Positions 9,118 to 19,506 are shown, numbered from the stretch's first letter. The stretch is 47,605 bases of DNA from Pedosphaera sp. (GCA_009695265.1 SIBE01000004.1:1-47605), one strand, 5' to 3'. The notes: generated by a model not told the origin, from the sequence alone. Numbers and translations are program-made.

Positions 9118-9333
9118 CGCGAAGATTTAGTGCCAGAAGAAGGAGAAGTCAAAGGACAATCCTCGGGGAATCAGGGAGCGTCGGCTACGAGGTTGAGCCC
9201 CCTGGCAAGCAAGCGCCATCTCGTGGGCTAAATCGATCCTGGAATTAAATTGAATCGGGCGATTTGGTAGAGTAATAGAATCCGGCTACATCACCACTGC
9301 TGTCATTGAAAAGAAACCGTCAGTCCAAGCGCA

Positions 9334-10731
9334 GTGCTCGCTATGCTCACGTTGCTGACAGATTATCGAAGCCGCGATTGTTCCGGTCTTACTCGCCGTG
9401 ACTTCATCAAGATTGGCGCGTTGGGTCTGGGTTCTCTTGCGTTGCCAGGCCTGCTCGCCGCGCGAGCCACAGCCGCGGCGGCTGGTCAACACGATTTTGT
9501 CAAAGACAAGTCCATCGTGTTGCTGTTTCTGGCGGGAGGCGCAAGCCACATCGAGACGTTCGATCCGCACATGGAGGCTTCGTCGGAAATCCGCAGCGTT
9601 ACCGGTGAGCTCCCGACCACGCTTTCGGGAATCACTTTCGGCGGGACTTTTCCGGGATTGGCGAAGCTGGCTCACAGAATGGCGATTGTCCGGTCGTTCA
9701 GCCATTCGGTAACCGACCACGCCAAGGCGATTCAGCATGTCCTGACCGCCGGTCATCCCGCGCGTGTGAGCATGGGATCGATTTACTCGCGGTTTCGGGG
9801 CACAAACCACCCGAGATCGGGTCTTCCAACTTACGCAGCGATCACCGCGCCCGAGGTTGATCCGCAGTATCGCACCGAGCGAGAACGCGTGCTGGTGGGC
9901 TCTGCTCCCGGTTCACTCGGCCCAGCGTTCGCCCCGTTCGATCCAAACGGCGGAGCGCCCGCAATCAAGAGCATGGAGCTTAGTATCCCGCGTCGGCAAT
10001 TTGAGGACCGCCGCTCTCTGCTCTTGGCTCTCGATCAACTCAATCGCCGGATGGATGCCTCTGGAACCATGGCCGCGATGGACCTCTACACTCAACAAGC
10101 GTTCGATGTGATTCTGCGCGGCGCGGGCGGTGCTTTTGATTTGACAAAGGAAGATCCCAAGTTGACCGCGCGCTACGACACGAGCCGATTTCAAGTGGGG
10201 AAAAAAGCTTTTCGACCCTCGACCCTCGGCCATCAAATGCTGCTGGCGCGCCGTCTCTGCGAAGCGGGCTGCGGCTTCGTCACGGTCCAGAACGCTGGCT
10301 GGGATATGCACGCCGATGGCAATAACCCGGGAATGGAATCTGGCATGGAGATGCTCGGACGGCCGCTCGACCAGGCCGTGTCGGCGTTTCTGGAGGATGT
10401 GGGATCGCGCGGGCTCAGCGACAAAATCCTGCTCGTCATCACCGGCGATTTCGGTCGAACTCCCAAGCTGAACGCTCGGGGCGGACGAGATCATTGGGCG
10501 AACTTGGGAACGCTCGCTTTTGCGGGTGGCGGATTAAAAATGGGACAGGTGATTGGCCGATCGAGCCGCAACGCGGACGAACCAGCTTCCGATCCCATCA
10601 CGCCGCAGCACCTCATGGCGACGATCATGCACACGCTTTTCGATATTGGAAAACTTCGCGTCCAACGAGGTCTTCCCAATGACCTTCTGGCCTTTGTGGA
10701 GCAAACCCAGCCAATTGCCGGTTTGTTGTAA
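9334..10731 (+). CDS. DUF1501 family protein (Tat-exported)
   Basis: Twin-arginine N-terminus TRRDFIKIGALGLGSLALPG; SIVLLFLAGGASHIETFDPH and ITGDFGRTPKLNARGGRDHWA are DUF1501 hallmarks. Confidence 0.93.
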   Translation: MLAMLTLLTDYRSRDCSGLTRRDFIKIGALGLGSLALPGLLAARATAAAAGQHDFVKDKSIVLLFLAGGASHIETFDPHMEASSEIRSVTGELPTTLSGITFGGTFPGLAKLAHRMAIVRSFSHSVTDHAKAIQHVLTAGHPARVSMGSIYSRFRGTNHPRSGLPTYAAITAPEVDPQYRTERERVLVGSAPGSLGPAFAPFDPNGGAPAIKSMELSIPRRQFEDRRSLLLALDQLNRRMDASGTMAAMDLYTQQAFDVILRGAGGAFDLTKEDPKLTARYDTSRFQVGKKAFRPSTLGHQMLLARRLCEAGCGFVTVQNAGWDMHADGNNPGMESGMEMLGRPLDQAVSAFLEDVGSRGLSDKILLVITGDFGRTPKLNARGGRDHWANLGTLAFAGGGLKMGQVIGRSSRNADEPASDPITPQHLMATIMHTLFDIGKLRVQRGLPNDLLAFVEQTQPIAGLL

Positions 10732-10732
10732 G

Positions 10733-11572
10733 CTATTTTGATGGGGCTGCGGGCTTGAGATAAGCTTTGTCCGTCTTGTGGCAGGCCCATAGGAGCCCGC
10801 GCGTGACGAGATCAAGATAGCGGTCATCGCCGACCGTGATATTGTTGTGCCCAATTGTCGTGTTGAAAACGCGGGTCTTGCCGTAATCATTGGTCCAGGC
10901 GACAACGGATTCGACTTCTTTTTCGGTCCCGTCCCTTTGCTTGACGATCTGCTTGCCGCGAGCGACAGCGTGCGCGGTGTCGAAAAGCTTGATGTTGTTG
11001 TAAAGCTCTTCGTCGATGGTCGTCCAATCACTCAACCCGCGCGTGATCTGGTGTTCTTTGTCCGTGAAATGAATGGCGATTGGCTTCTGCGGTCCATGCG
11101 CGCTCGACTGGATGCCGATGAACTTGAACCAATCGTCTGTTCCGGTGCGATAGCAGTGCATGGCGCAATGGAGATTCACCGCTGCGATTCCACCTTGGTG
11201 CGCGGCGAGAATATTCTGGACGTAGGGCATCTCCTTCACGTCGGCGGAGCATTCGTCGTGAATCACCACGTCGTAGGTCTTCGCCCAATCGGGCTTGTCG
11301 TAGATATCAAAGCGCGCCTTGGTGCTCTTGTCGGGAGAATAGACGATATCGACTTGGACATGAGCGCGCTTTTCGATGCCTTCTTTCAGAATGTCCTTTT
11401 GCTTGGCGTAGTCATGACAACAGCCGCCAAGAATCAGCAGCGCGCGAAGCGGTTTTGTGGGCGCGTCGGCTGCCCAGGTTGATGAAACAAGCGCGAGGAA
11501 CACCAGAGCTTGAACACAGAGAGTTGCTACAATTTTCGGAAAGGGTTTCATACTGGAGACTATAGGCCTCAA
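10733..11572 (-). CDS. ThuA-domain secreted protein
   Basis: LRALLILGGCCHDYAKQKDILKEGIE, VVIHDECSADV, HQITRGLSDWTTIDEELYNN, VFNTTIGHNN: ThuA-like pattern. Confidence 0.9.
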   Translation of the reverse strand: MRPIVSSMKPFPKIVATLCVQALVFLALVSSTWAADAPTKPLRALLILGGCCHDYAKQKDILKEGIEKRAHVQVDIVYSPDKSTKARFDIYDKPDWAKTYDVVIHDECSADVKEMPYVQNILAAHQGGIAAVNLHCAMHCYRTGTDDWFKFIGIQSSAHGPQKPIAIHFTDKEHQITRGLSDWTTIDEELYNNIKLFDTAHAVARGKQIVKQRDGTEKEVESVVAWTNDYGKTRVFNTTIGHNNITVGDDRYLDLVTRGLLWACHKTDKAYLKPAAPSK

Positions 11573-11735
11573 GCCGATCGATTCGCAACGGAATTAGTCG
11601 AAAACCCAGCCATCCTCGAACGCGCAACAACCAAACCGCGGAGCCGCGATGCGGCCGTCGGGAGACACGCATCGCTGACTGGCTCTTCCATGAATCTGAA
11701 ACGAAAGCCTGGTGTTCTGTCGGTATGGACGTTGG

Positions 11736-12665
11736 CTATCTGACAATGGCTAGCGCGATAGCGCCAGCGACGGCAATCAGGCCTCCAATGATCGAGCGCG
11801 TGGTCGGTTGCTCTCCTTCAACCAGTCTTGCAAAGGGAATCACAACCAACGGCGTCGTGGCCACAATCGGCAACACGATGGCGGTCGGCGTCCCGGCCAA
11901 AGCCCATTGAAAGCAGCTGACACCAAGCGTAGGACCGGCGATGGCATTGATCACGACCCAATACCACGCGCGATTCCATCTGCTGGCTTCGCTCACTGAA
12001 CGGGCCGTTTGATCGCCCGATGTTTCCTGAACCTGCGTCCAACGCCTGCGTTGCTGGAGCACAATGAAGGAGATCCCGGCAACCATCCATCCGGCGATGA
12101 TCCGTTGGTAAGCGGCGCTCATGCCATCGATCGACTCCCCAGAAAGCTCCGTAAGCTCATACGCTTTGCGGCTGAGGACTGCGCCAAATCCCTGGCCGAA
12201 ACCACCCACAATGCCGTAGAGAACACCCGTGATCAGGTCTCCACGGCTTAGGCCCAAGTGTTTGCTTGGCGCCAAGGCGATCGAGACACCAATTAAAATC
12301 GTGGCGCCCCACAGCATTTGAAGCGAACTCAGTTTTGTTCCCAGCCAAGCCCATTCCACCACGCCTCCCGAAATGGCCGCAGAGCAGTGGACAAGCATGA
12401 TGGTAAGCCGGGAGCCTAACTTCGGCAGAGCTTGATAAAGCGCGAGATCACCGATCCCGAAGCCGACGTACCCGCTCAAGAGGAAGAAAGAAAATCCGTT
12501 ACCGGAAAATCCTTTACCGAAACTGTGAGCCCACAGTCCGAGAAGGCATGTCGCCAGGGTGATCCGCCAAAAGTTTGCTTCGATTCCTCCGAGGATTTTC
12601 GCCATGCGACTCGCGGACACAGCCGAGATTGCAAAGAGGACTGTTGTCAGCATCGCCGGTAACAT
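11736..12665 (-). CDS. DMT/EamA family transporter
   Basis: Ten-TM EamA-like protein starting at MLPAMLTTVLFAISAVSASRMAKILGG; the tracked ORF (to 12815) appears over-extended by about 50 aa of non-hydrophobic sequence. Confidence 0.85.
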   Translation of the reverse strand: MLPAMLTTVLFAISAVSASRMAKILGGIEANFWRITLATCLLGLWAHSFGKGFSGNGFSFFLLSGYVGFGIGDLALYQALPKLGSRLTIMLVHCSAAISGGVVEWAWLGTKLSSLQMLWGATILIGVSIALAPSKHLGLSRGDLITGVLYGIVGGFGQGFGAVLSRKAYELTELSGESIDGMSAAYQRIIAGWMVAGISFIVLQQRRRWTQVQETSGDQTARSVSEASRWNRAWYWVVINAIAGPTLGVSCFQWALAGTPTAIVLPIVATTPLVVIPFARLVEGEQPTTRSIIGGLIAVAGAIALAIVR

Positions 12666-13028
12666 GGCGGTGTAGTTTGTCGGTCCCTGCCTGCTTGTCA
12701 CGCACCGATTGGAGCCTTCAAAGCAGACGTTCACGCGTGAGTTCGTGTCTTGAATTTGAGCGGCGTGTCTAATTCGAAGACACGTCCTCTCAGCGAGTTC
12801 GCGCCGACGTTCCATTTTGCACGGAAATACGAGACGGTACGGCGATTGCTTTAGCTTTTTCCGTAGATGATCACACGGAAGAAAAACTTGAAGACTGAGA
12901 TTCTGAATACCTCCGAAGTTACCGTCGAGCAGACAGCGAATCGGGCTGACGGCAGAGAATCCGTGAGCAACACAACGACGTGATGATTATTTTGTAAACG
13001 TTAAGAACAAACCAACGCTCCAATTTCC

Positions 13029-13448
13029 ATGGACCCAAAACTCGAAGAACTAGCTCAATACATCCGTGCAACTCTGCCCCAAGCCAAAGCGATATCCCAC
13101 CTCAATATCAACGAACAGGCGCGGATCGTGACGTTCACTTGGCACGCGCGACAATTTATCGTCAAGACCAGTTACGAAGTGCTCGAATTAAAAGGAACCA
13201 CTCTTTTTATCACGGGAGCTTCGATGTTAATTCAGGCAGCGTTCACCAAGAAGGATAAGAATGAGAAAGTCCTCACGGCCGTAGGTGAGACGCTCGAGCA
13301 GGTTATGGATATGACAAATAAACACCAGACAGAAAAAGCGTTGAGCTTGTTGGATATGGTCAAGCAGACGCTCCAAAAACTCATTAACGCGAACGCCAGA
13401 TCGATTAAGCCGAAACAAGCGCAGGGAGTTGCGATGAGGGGAGCCTAA
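13029..13448 (+). CDS. Hypothetical protein, 139 aa
   Basis: Clean ORF with plausible coding composition; no recognised family. Confidence 0.65.
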   Translation: MDPKLEELAQYIRATLPQAKAISHLNINEQARIVTFTWHARQFIVKTSYEVLELKGTTLFITGASMLIQAAFTKKDKNEKVLTAVGETLEQVMDMTNKHQTEKALSLLDMVKQTLQKLINANARSIKPKQAQGVAMRGA

Positions 13449-13477
13449 GGCATTGGATTCTGAGGGGTTCTCTTCCC

Positions 13478-13510
13478 TCGTTCTTCGCAAGAATGGAAAG
13501 CGAAGAAACG
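13478..13510 (+). terminator. Stem-loop, possible terminator of the 13029 gene
   Basis: TCGTTCTTCGC / GCGAAGAAACGA inverted repeat (one bulged A) around an 11-nt loop, 30 nt after the stop; no immediate T-tract, so terminator function is not certain. Confidence 0.4.
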
Positions 13511-13569
13511 AGACGACTGGCACTGGTCTCGGTCTAGCATTTTTTCGAGTTATTCCTCGCTCAATTTAG

Positions 13570-14508
13570 TCACGGCGATTTCTCTCCGCTGGCGATGCGG
13601 AAAACGCCATCCGCCGCCCCCGAGAGGAACGTTGCGGAATTCGAATTTAGAGGGGTTCCGACATTGACCCAAATCGTTTCGCCCACCTTCTGCTTCTGCT
13701 GAACCTGATAAGGCGGACGGCCCCCAGTCCACCTGACGCTCACCTTCGTGCTCTCCAAGGAGATACTGCTGATTCGGAACTCTAACTCAGGGGCGTCGTA
13801 GTTGACCACCAACGTGGCGGCATTACTGGCATCTTCACGAGAGCCGAAGCGGCGCGCGGTTTGAGGTACATTCTCGGATTGGCTGATGAGCATCCAGCCA
13901 AAATTCAAGCCGCTGTCATCGGCCCATGACTGCACATCCGCGACCAGGTTCGTGTTTGATCCGAAACCGTAGGCCCCAATGCCGCCCACAGCGGCTGTGG
14001 CACTGACGACAGAGGAAAAATCAGTCGGCGCAACTCCTCCAGCTTGACTCCAAGGAGCGGAAGGGGCGGCGCGCATAAGCCATGTGGCATCGCCTGCCGC
14101 GGCGGGAGCGCCGCTGTTACCAACACCTGTGGTGGGATCGCCCTTGCCTTCTCCCCAAGACCGGAAAACCCGCCGCACCTCGAAAGTTGAACTCGGGCCC
14201 ACACCCGGAGCAAAGGTCACCTTCAAAGCCAATACCGCGGAGGTAATCCGCGACGACTTAGGAATGCGACTGAGATCAAACTTAAATAACCCTCGAGTCG
14301 TGTATGGAAGGTTGGTGTTCGGTTTTGGACTCCCCGTGGAACCCGCCGAGACGTGAGGGTAGCCACCAAAGTTATTCGAGGGATAAAACTCATGAACCAT
14401 AGTGTCGGCAATAGGTGTCAATGTGACCGTTTCACCTTCAATTCTAAGAACCGACGCAAGCAGCACCCACCACACGGCCAATCTAAAACGATCTGTTTGT
14501 TTCATCAT
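13570..14508 (-). CDS. Secreted DNRLRE-domain protein
   Basis: TVTLTPIADTMVHEFYPSNNFGGYPHVSAGS...RGLFKFDLSRIPKSSRITSAVLALKV. Confidence 0.8.
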   Translation of the reverse strand: MMKQTDRFRLAVWWVLLASVLRIEGETVTLTPIADTMVHEFYPSNNFGGYPHVSAGSTGSPKPNTNLPYTTRGLFKFDLSRIPKSSRITSAVLALKVTFAPGVGPSSTFEVRRVFRSWGEGKGDPTTGVGNSGAPAAAGDATWLMRAAPSAPWSQAGGVAPTDFSSVVSATAAVGGIGAYGFGSNTNLVADVQSWADDSGLNFGWMLISQSENVPQTARRFGSREDASNAATLVVNYDAPELEFRISSISLESTKVSVRWTGGRPPYQVQQKQKVGETIWVNVGTPLNSNSATFLSGAADGVFRIASGEKSP

Positions 14509-14746
14509 ATTTCTTCCACGGCAATTAGGGGCGCACGGCCATCCGACTGTTCAAATCCGCTCGCACCACGAGTAACAGAGAGCCGCATATACTGGAGCCT
14601 GAAAAAGGGATAATTCCAAGTTGTTTTGTGATCCAAATGGCGTAATCACAGCAAGGATGCTCGCTTGACGCTAATTCGTTCCGACTCCAACCTGCTGCAA
14701 GATTCGAGCAATCAGACTAACACACTAATCGATTCAGACGCAGTTT

Positions 14747-16147
14747 ATGAGCGCTATGATTCAGCAAAAAAACGCGGGTAACCCAACCGAAATTCCGACC
14801 ATCTCCCGACCCGAGGAAAGGGCGGCTGCAGAGGATCGACGGAAGGCGTATGCGTATCGTTTTCCCCGGGATCGCCGACAACTCGCCAGCAAGTTTTCAG
14901 TTGCAGAAAGCGCGCGCCGACTTCGCCGCTTTTTTTACTTCGAGCGACGCTTGATGCAGGCGCTGGGAGCTTGGACCTTATCGATTCGCGAATTCGAAGT
15001 GAAGCTTGAGACTGGCCGCCACATCTTCTTTCATGCGGATGCCGCAAGGCAATTGCGGGAGCGGCTCAGCGAGCAGGAGATGCGGTTGACGGGCATCGAT
15101 GAATTCCGCGACAGCGAGATCGACCGCTTCATCGAGGAACTCCTCAGCGCGACCGACGCGCCGGAGCTTTTGGTTGGAATTCATCAGGTGGCCGGCCGGG
15201 CATTGGAGAAAGCCTATCGACATCACATCGACGATTCCGATCCAATCACCGACGCGCCCACCATCCGTGTTTTGAAGCGAATTCTAGCCGATTACGAGCC
15301 AATGCTCGAATGGTCCGAAGCTGCAATAACCGCTTACATCGAGGGCGGAGTTGAAGAGAGCGGCCTGGCTTCTTGGCGGTGGCATTTGCAGCGACTGTTG
15401 GGCAGCATTGGAGGGGTTGCGGGAGCTGACCCAGTCAACGCTGAACCAAGCCCGTTGCGCATTGCCGCGAAGTCGTTTCAGCGCGGCACTGTTCCTCTCC
15501 GCGATGTCCGCTTCGAAACGTTCAAGAACACTGGCGACTACGATACGGCTGATGGAGAGGCACGATTTCCAGCCGATTCGTATGAGAGCCTGCGTCTCCG
15601 GTTCATTCGCACGCAACGGGACGAGGTGGACGCTATCGAGGCGTTCGGAACTTTCATCTGGGATATTCGTTTCAAGAATTTTCAAGCCGAGTACGATCTG
15701 GCCCGCATCACTTGGGATGAGGCGCGGCATACCGAGATCGGCCACAGGGCTTTGCTGGCGGCTGGTTACGATCCATTTGAACTCCGGAACCGGCTGATTG
15801 GATCAACGTGCCGCGGCCCGATGGACCCGGCTTTCGCGATGGCCGAGATCAACCTTTTCGGAGAGGTCGGCGTGCTAAAGACGATCAATGGATTGATCGA
15901 AGCCGCGCAGCAAAGGGACGATGCTTTGATGGTGCATATTGCCGATGTTATCCGCGCGGACGAACGCACCCACGTTCGCAAAGGCCAGCACATCTTGAAG
16001 TGCATGACGACCTTGGGCAGCCGCGAGTTGGAATTGAGAACCCGCGAACTCTTCACCGAATGCCTAGTGAGCCTGGGTGCTGTGAAACCAGATATGGATG
16101 TGTTCACGGTGTCGCGCGAAGACATCGAGCACCTGGTCGGAGAGTAG
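14747..16147 (+). CDS. Ferritin-like di-iron protein (uncharacterised)
   Basis: Helical protein with EX2H motifs EARH and ERTH and upstream carboxylates (RDEVDAIE, EINLFGE), consistent with a ferritin-like four-helix bundle. Confidence 0.65.
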   Translation: MSAMIQQKNAGNPTEIPTISRPEERAAAEDRRKAYAYRFPRDRRQLASKFSVAESARRLRRFFYFERRLMQALGAWTLSIREFEVKLETGRHIFFHADAARQLRERLSEQEMRLTGIDEFRDSEIDRFIEELLSATDAPELLVGIHQVAGRALEKAYRHHIDDSDPITDAPTIRVLKRILADYEPMLEWSEAAITAYIEGGVEESGLASWRWHLQRLLGSIGGVAGADPVNAEPSPLRIAAKSFQRGTVPLRDVRFETFKNTGDYDTADGEARFPADSYESLRLRFIRTQRDEVDAIEAFGTFIWDIRFKNFQAEYDLARITWDEARHTEIGHRALLAAGYDPFELRNRLIGSTCRGPMDPAFAMAEINLFGEVGVLKTINGLIEAAQQRDDALMVHIADVIRADERTHVRKGQHILKCMTTLGSRELELRTRELFTECLVSLGAVKPDMDVFTVSREDIEHLVGE

Positions 16148-16236
16148 TCGGGATTCAATATCCGATCGCGGTTTCAGTGGAGGCTTGATTATTCTTTCGC
16201 CTTGCTCACGATGGCAGCGCAACGAAAGGGAACATC

Positions 16237-16542
16237 ATGTTGATCATCCATGTCCATGTGAAGGTAAAGCCCGACCATGTGGAGGCCTTCCGCAAAGCGT
16301 CGTTGGAGAATGCGCGTTGCAGCATTGAGGAATCGGGGATCGCCCGATTCGATGTGCTCCAGCAGTCCGATCAGCCGACATGTTTTTTGCTCAACGAGGT
16401 CTATCGCAGCGATGAAGCTCAGGCGAAGCACAAGGAAACAGAGCACTACAAGCTTTGGCGCGACACTGTGGCTCCGATGATGGCCGAACCCCGGACCAGC
16501 GTGAAGTTGACGAATGTTTATCCTGACGATCACAATTGGTAG
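16237..16542 (+). CDS. Antibiotic biosynthesis monooxygenase (ABM)-domain protein
   Basis: MLIIHVHVKVKPDHVEAFRKASLENARCSIEESGIARFDVLQQSDQPTCFLLNEVYRSDEAQAKHKETEHYKLWRDTV. Confidence 0.92.
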   Translation: MLIIHVHVKVKPDHVEAFRKASLENARCSIEESGIARFDVLQQSDQPTCFLLNEVYRSDEAQAKHKETEHYKLWRDTVAPMMAEPRTSVKLTNVYPDDHNW

Positions 16543-16610
16543 AGCTTTCGATGAGTCGCAGCCGGCATTTCATCTGGTCGAAGCTCAGCCGCACCTGTTC
16601 AATCGAATGA

Positions 16611-16655
16611 TCCCCTCACCCTAACTCTCTCCCCTCTGATCGGGCGAGGGAAGGT
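16611..16655. repeat. Candidate dispersed intergenic repeat (CCCTCACCCTAACTCTCTCCCCT...GGGCGAGGG)
   Basis: Resembles the CCCTCACCCTAACCCTCTCCCC family of intergenic repeats common in bacterial genomes; ends CCCTC...GAGGG are inverted. Confidence 0.35.
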
Positions 16656-16704
16656 AGATCACCGGGTTGCTCCGGTAACGCTCTTCAAACTGACACGTAT
16701 CTCT

Positions 16705-17859
16705 ATGCAATTCGAATTTGCCACCGCGACGCGAATTATATTTGGTCCTGGGGCCATCAGCCAGATCGGTCCGCTGGCAAGGGAGTTCGGAAAGCGCGCG
16801 CTTCTGGTCACAGGCCGCACGGCGGATCGGGCGGAAAAGCTCAGGTCGAATTTGGCTGCGCGCGAGATCACTTGTGTTCCGTTCCAAGTCGCCGGTGAGC
16901 CAACCGTGGATTTGGTCACCTCGGGAATCCGTTTTGCCAGGGATGAACAGTGCGATTTGGTGATCAGTCTCGGGGGAGGGAGCGTCATTGATGCCGGCAA
17001 GGCGATCGCCGCGTTTCTCACCAACACCGGTGACGTCATCGACTACTTGGAAGTGATCGGCCAAGGCAGGCCCCTGACGCAGTTGCCAGCTCCATTCCTG
17101 GCGATTCCGACCACCGCCGGCACCGGAACTGAAGTGACTCGCAACGCCGTGCTCGCTTCGATCCCTCATCGCGTCAAGGTCAGTCTTCGAAGCCCCTTGC
17201 TGCTGGCCAAGATCGCCTTGATCGATCCTGAGCTCACGTATGACCTGACGCCCGCGTTGACAGCGAGCACCGGATTGGATGCCTTGACTCAATTGATCGA
17301 GCCTTACGTCTCCATACGATCCAATCCCCTCACCGACGGTTTTTGTATCGAAGGCATGCGACGGGTCGCGCGGTCGTTGCAACGCGCCTATCGTAATTCC
17401 GATGACGCTCCGGCACGCGAGGACATGGCACTCGCCAGCCTTTTGGGAGGATTAGCGCTGGCCAACGCTGCGTTGGGCGCTGTGCATGGGTTCGCCGCGC
17501 CGCTAGGGGGATCATTTCACGCGCCACATGGAGCAGTCTGCGCGGCCTTGTTGTCGCATGCCATGGAGATTAACGTGCGGGCCTTGCGCGAACGTCAGCC
17601 CGGCAGTGAACCGTTGCGGCGGTATGAGGAAGTGGCCCGCGTTTTAACCGGCCACGGGCAGGCGCGCGCGGAAGATGGCGTCCGATGGGTGCGTGACCTG
17701 TGCGAGGCCTTGCAAGCTCCGAGGTTGCGCGCCTTTGGTATCACGGAGGATCATTTTCCTGAACTGGTGGAGAAAGCCGCCAAGGCCAGCAGCATGCGAG
17801 GCAATTCGATTGTGCTTACTCCGGATGAGATGCGGGAACTCCTCGGTCGGGCCCTTTGA
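16705..17859 (+). CDS. Iron-containing alcohol dehydrogenase (Fe-ADH family)
   Basis: GPGAISQIGPLAREFGKRALLVTGR, SLGGGSVIDAGKAIA, FLAIPTTAGTGTEVTRNAVL, GLDALTQLIEPYVS, AVHGFAAPLGGSFHAPHGAVCAALL. Confidence 0.95.
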   Translation: MQFEFATATRIIFGPGAISQIGPLAREFGKRALLVTGRTADRAEKLRSNLAAREITCVPFQVAGEPTVDLVTSGIRFARDEQCDLVISLGGGSVIDAGKAIAAFLTNTGDVIDYLEVIGQGRPLTQLPAPFLAIPTTAGTGTEVTRNAVLASIPHRVKVSLRSPLLLAKIALIDPELTYDLTPALTASTGLDALTQLIEPYVSIRSNPLTDGFCIEGMRRVARSLQRAYRNSDDAPAREDMALASLLGGLALANAALGAVHGFAAPLGGSFHAPHGAVCAALLSHAMEINVRALRERQPGSEPLRRYEEVARVLTGHGQARAEDGVRWVRDLCEALQAPRLRAFGITEDHFPELVEKAAKASSMRGNSIVLTPDEMRELLGRAL

Positions 17860-17898
17860 GTTTAGCTGCTCTGCAATTCTCGGGTTTTTCAAAAAGGC

Positions 17899-19506
17899 TT
17901 ACTTCGAACTGCTGGATGATATCGTGCCGACGGGTTGGTCCTTGCGAGGGAACAGCGCGGATGGCTCGCCAATCGTGTGCCCCGGAGCCAAACCGCCCCA
18001 AAGTGCGGCGGTCATCTTGTCAGGCGCCGTAGAAAGGTTTAATTGCGCGAAGATTTTGTCGGCACTTGACGGGAGGACAGGCCAGAGCAACACAGCGAGG
18101 ACACGACATATCTCGGCTAGATTGTAAAGAATCTCGTCCAGACGGCTTGCTTGGTTAGGGTCCTTGGCGAGCTTAAAAGGCGCGGTTTGATCCACGTACT
18201 GATTGGCGCGGGTGATGAGCAGCCAAATATTCTGCACAGCCAGTTGAAGCTTGTGTTCTCGGTAATTGGAAACCGCTACCTGCAATGTTTTCGCCGCGTC
18301 ATCCGCCAGTTCATCGGAACGGGCCGGCACGACGCCGTTGCGATAACGCTTCAGCATGGAAAGAGAGCGGTTGACCAAATTGCCCAAGCCATTGGCCAAC
18401 TCCGCTTGGTAACGAGCTTGAAAGCCGGCGTTTGTCCAGTTGCCATCCGGGCCAATGTCCAATTCGCGAACGACATAAAAGCGAAAAGCGTCCAAGCCCC
18501 ATTCGTCAATCACCGCGATGGGATCAACCACATTCCCAGTGCTCTTGCTCATTTTCTGACCGTCCTTTTGCCACCAGCCGTGGACGATCAGTTGCTTGGG
18601 CAAGGCAAGGCCCATCTTTTTTAGCAGGATCGGCCAATAGACCGCGTGGAACTTTACGATGTCCTTGCCGACGACATGGATATCAGCAGGCCAAAGCAGG
18701 GCCGGGGGTTGAGAGCCGAGTGTTGAGAGTTTTGGATCTGCGATTCCATCCAAGACGGAGAGCACGGTCGGATCGCCATGTGAGGCGGGGACAGTGATAT
18801 AATTGACGAGTGCATCGAACCAGACGTAAGTGACGAAATCTTTCTCGAAAGGCAAAGGAATGCCCCAGTTCAAACGCGAAGCCGGGCGAGTGATGCACAG
18901 GTCTTCGAGAACGTTGTTCTTGAGGAAGCCGAGCACTTCGTTCCGGCGAGTGGATGGGTAGATAAAGTCGGGATTCGATTCAATGTAATCAATGAGCCAT
19001 TGCTGATGGTCATCGAGCTTGAAGTAATAATTATCCTCCTCGAGCTCGACCACCTCGCCGTAGCAGGGATCAAATGTCCCATCGGGCCGACGATCTTTTT
19101 CGGTGAGGAACGTTTCCTCTTTGGTTGAGTAAAAGCCTTTGTAGGTGGCCTTGTAAACGTGTCCGCCGGCGTGGAGCTTCGAAAGAGCCGCTTGCACGAC
19201 GCTCCTGTGACGTTCCTCGGTGGTGCGGATGAAATCGTTGTTGCTAAGGCCAAGCTTTTCGGCCAATGCCTTCCAATCCTTGGCAAGCTCATCGCAATAG
19301 GCTTGGGGACTCTTCCCTTCGGTTTCAGCAGCTTGCTGGACTTTTTGTCCATGCTCATCGAGTCCGGTCAGAAAGAACACGTCGTCGCCGAGGCTCCGTC
19401 GGGCGCGAGCTATCACATCGGTGATCACCTTTTCATAGGCGTGCCCGAGATGCGGCTGACCATTCAGATAATCGATTGCTGTTGTAATAAAAAAACGTTT
19501 ACTCAT
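17899..19506 (-). CDS. metG: Methionyl-tRNA synthetase
   Basis: FFITTAIDYLNGQPHLGHAYEKVITDVIARARR (HIGH-type), FLTGLDEHGQK, and KMSKSTGNVVDP (KMSKS). Confidence 0.98.
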   Translation of the reverse strand: MSKRFFITTAIDYLNGQPHLGHAYEKVITDVIARARRSLGDDVFFLTGLDEHGQKVQQAAETEGKSPQAYCDELAKDWKALAEKLGLSNNDFIRTTEERHRSVVQAALSKLHAGGHVYKATYKGFYSTKEETFLTEKDRRPDGTFDPCYGEVVELEEDNYYFKLDDHQQWLIDYIESNPDFIYPSTRRNEVLGFLKNNVLEDLCITRPASRLNWGIPLPFEKDFVTYVWFDALVNYITVPASHGDPTVLSVLDGIADPKLSTLGSQPPALLWPADIHVVGKDIVKFHAVYWPILLKKMGLALPKQLIVHGWWQKDGQKMSKSTGNVVDPIAVIDEWGLDAFRFYVVRELDIGPDGNWTNAGFQARYQAELANGLGNLVNRSLSMLKRYRNGVVPARSDELADDAAKTLQVAVSNYREHKLQLAVQNIWLLITRANQYVDQTAPFKLAKDPNQASRLDEILYNLAEICRVLAVLLWPVLPSSADKIFAQLNLSTAPDKMTAALWGGLAPGHTIGEPSALFPRKDQPVGTISSSSSK

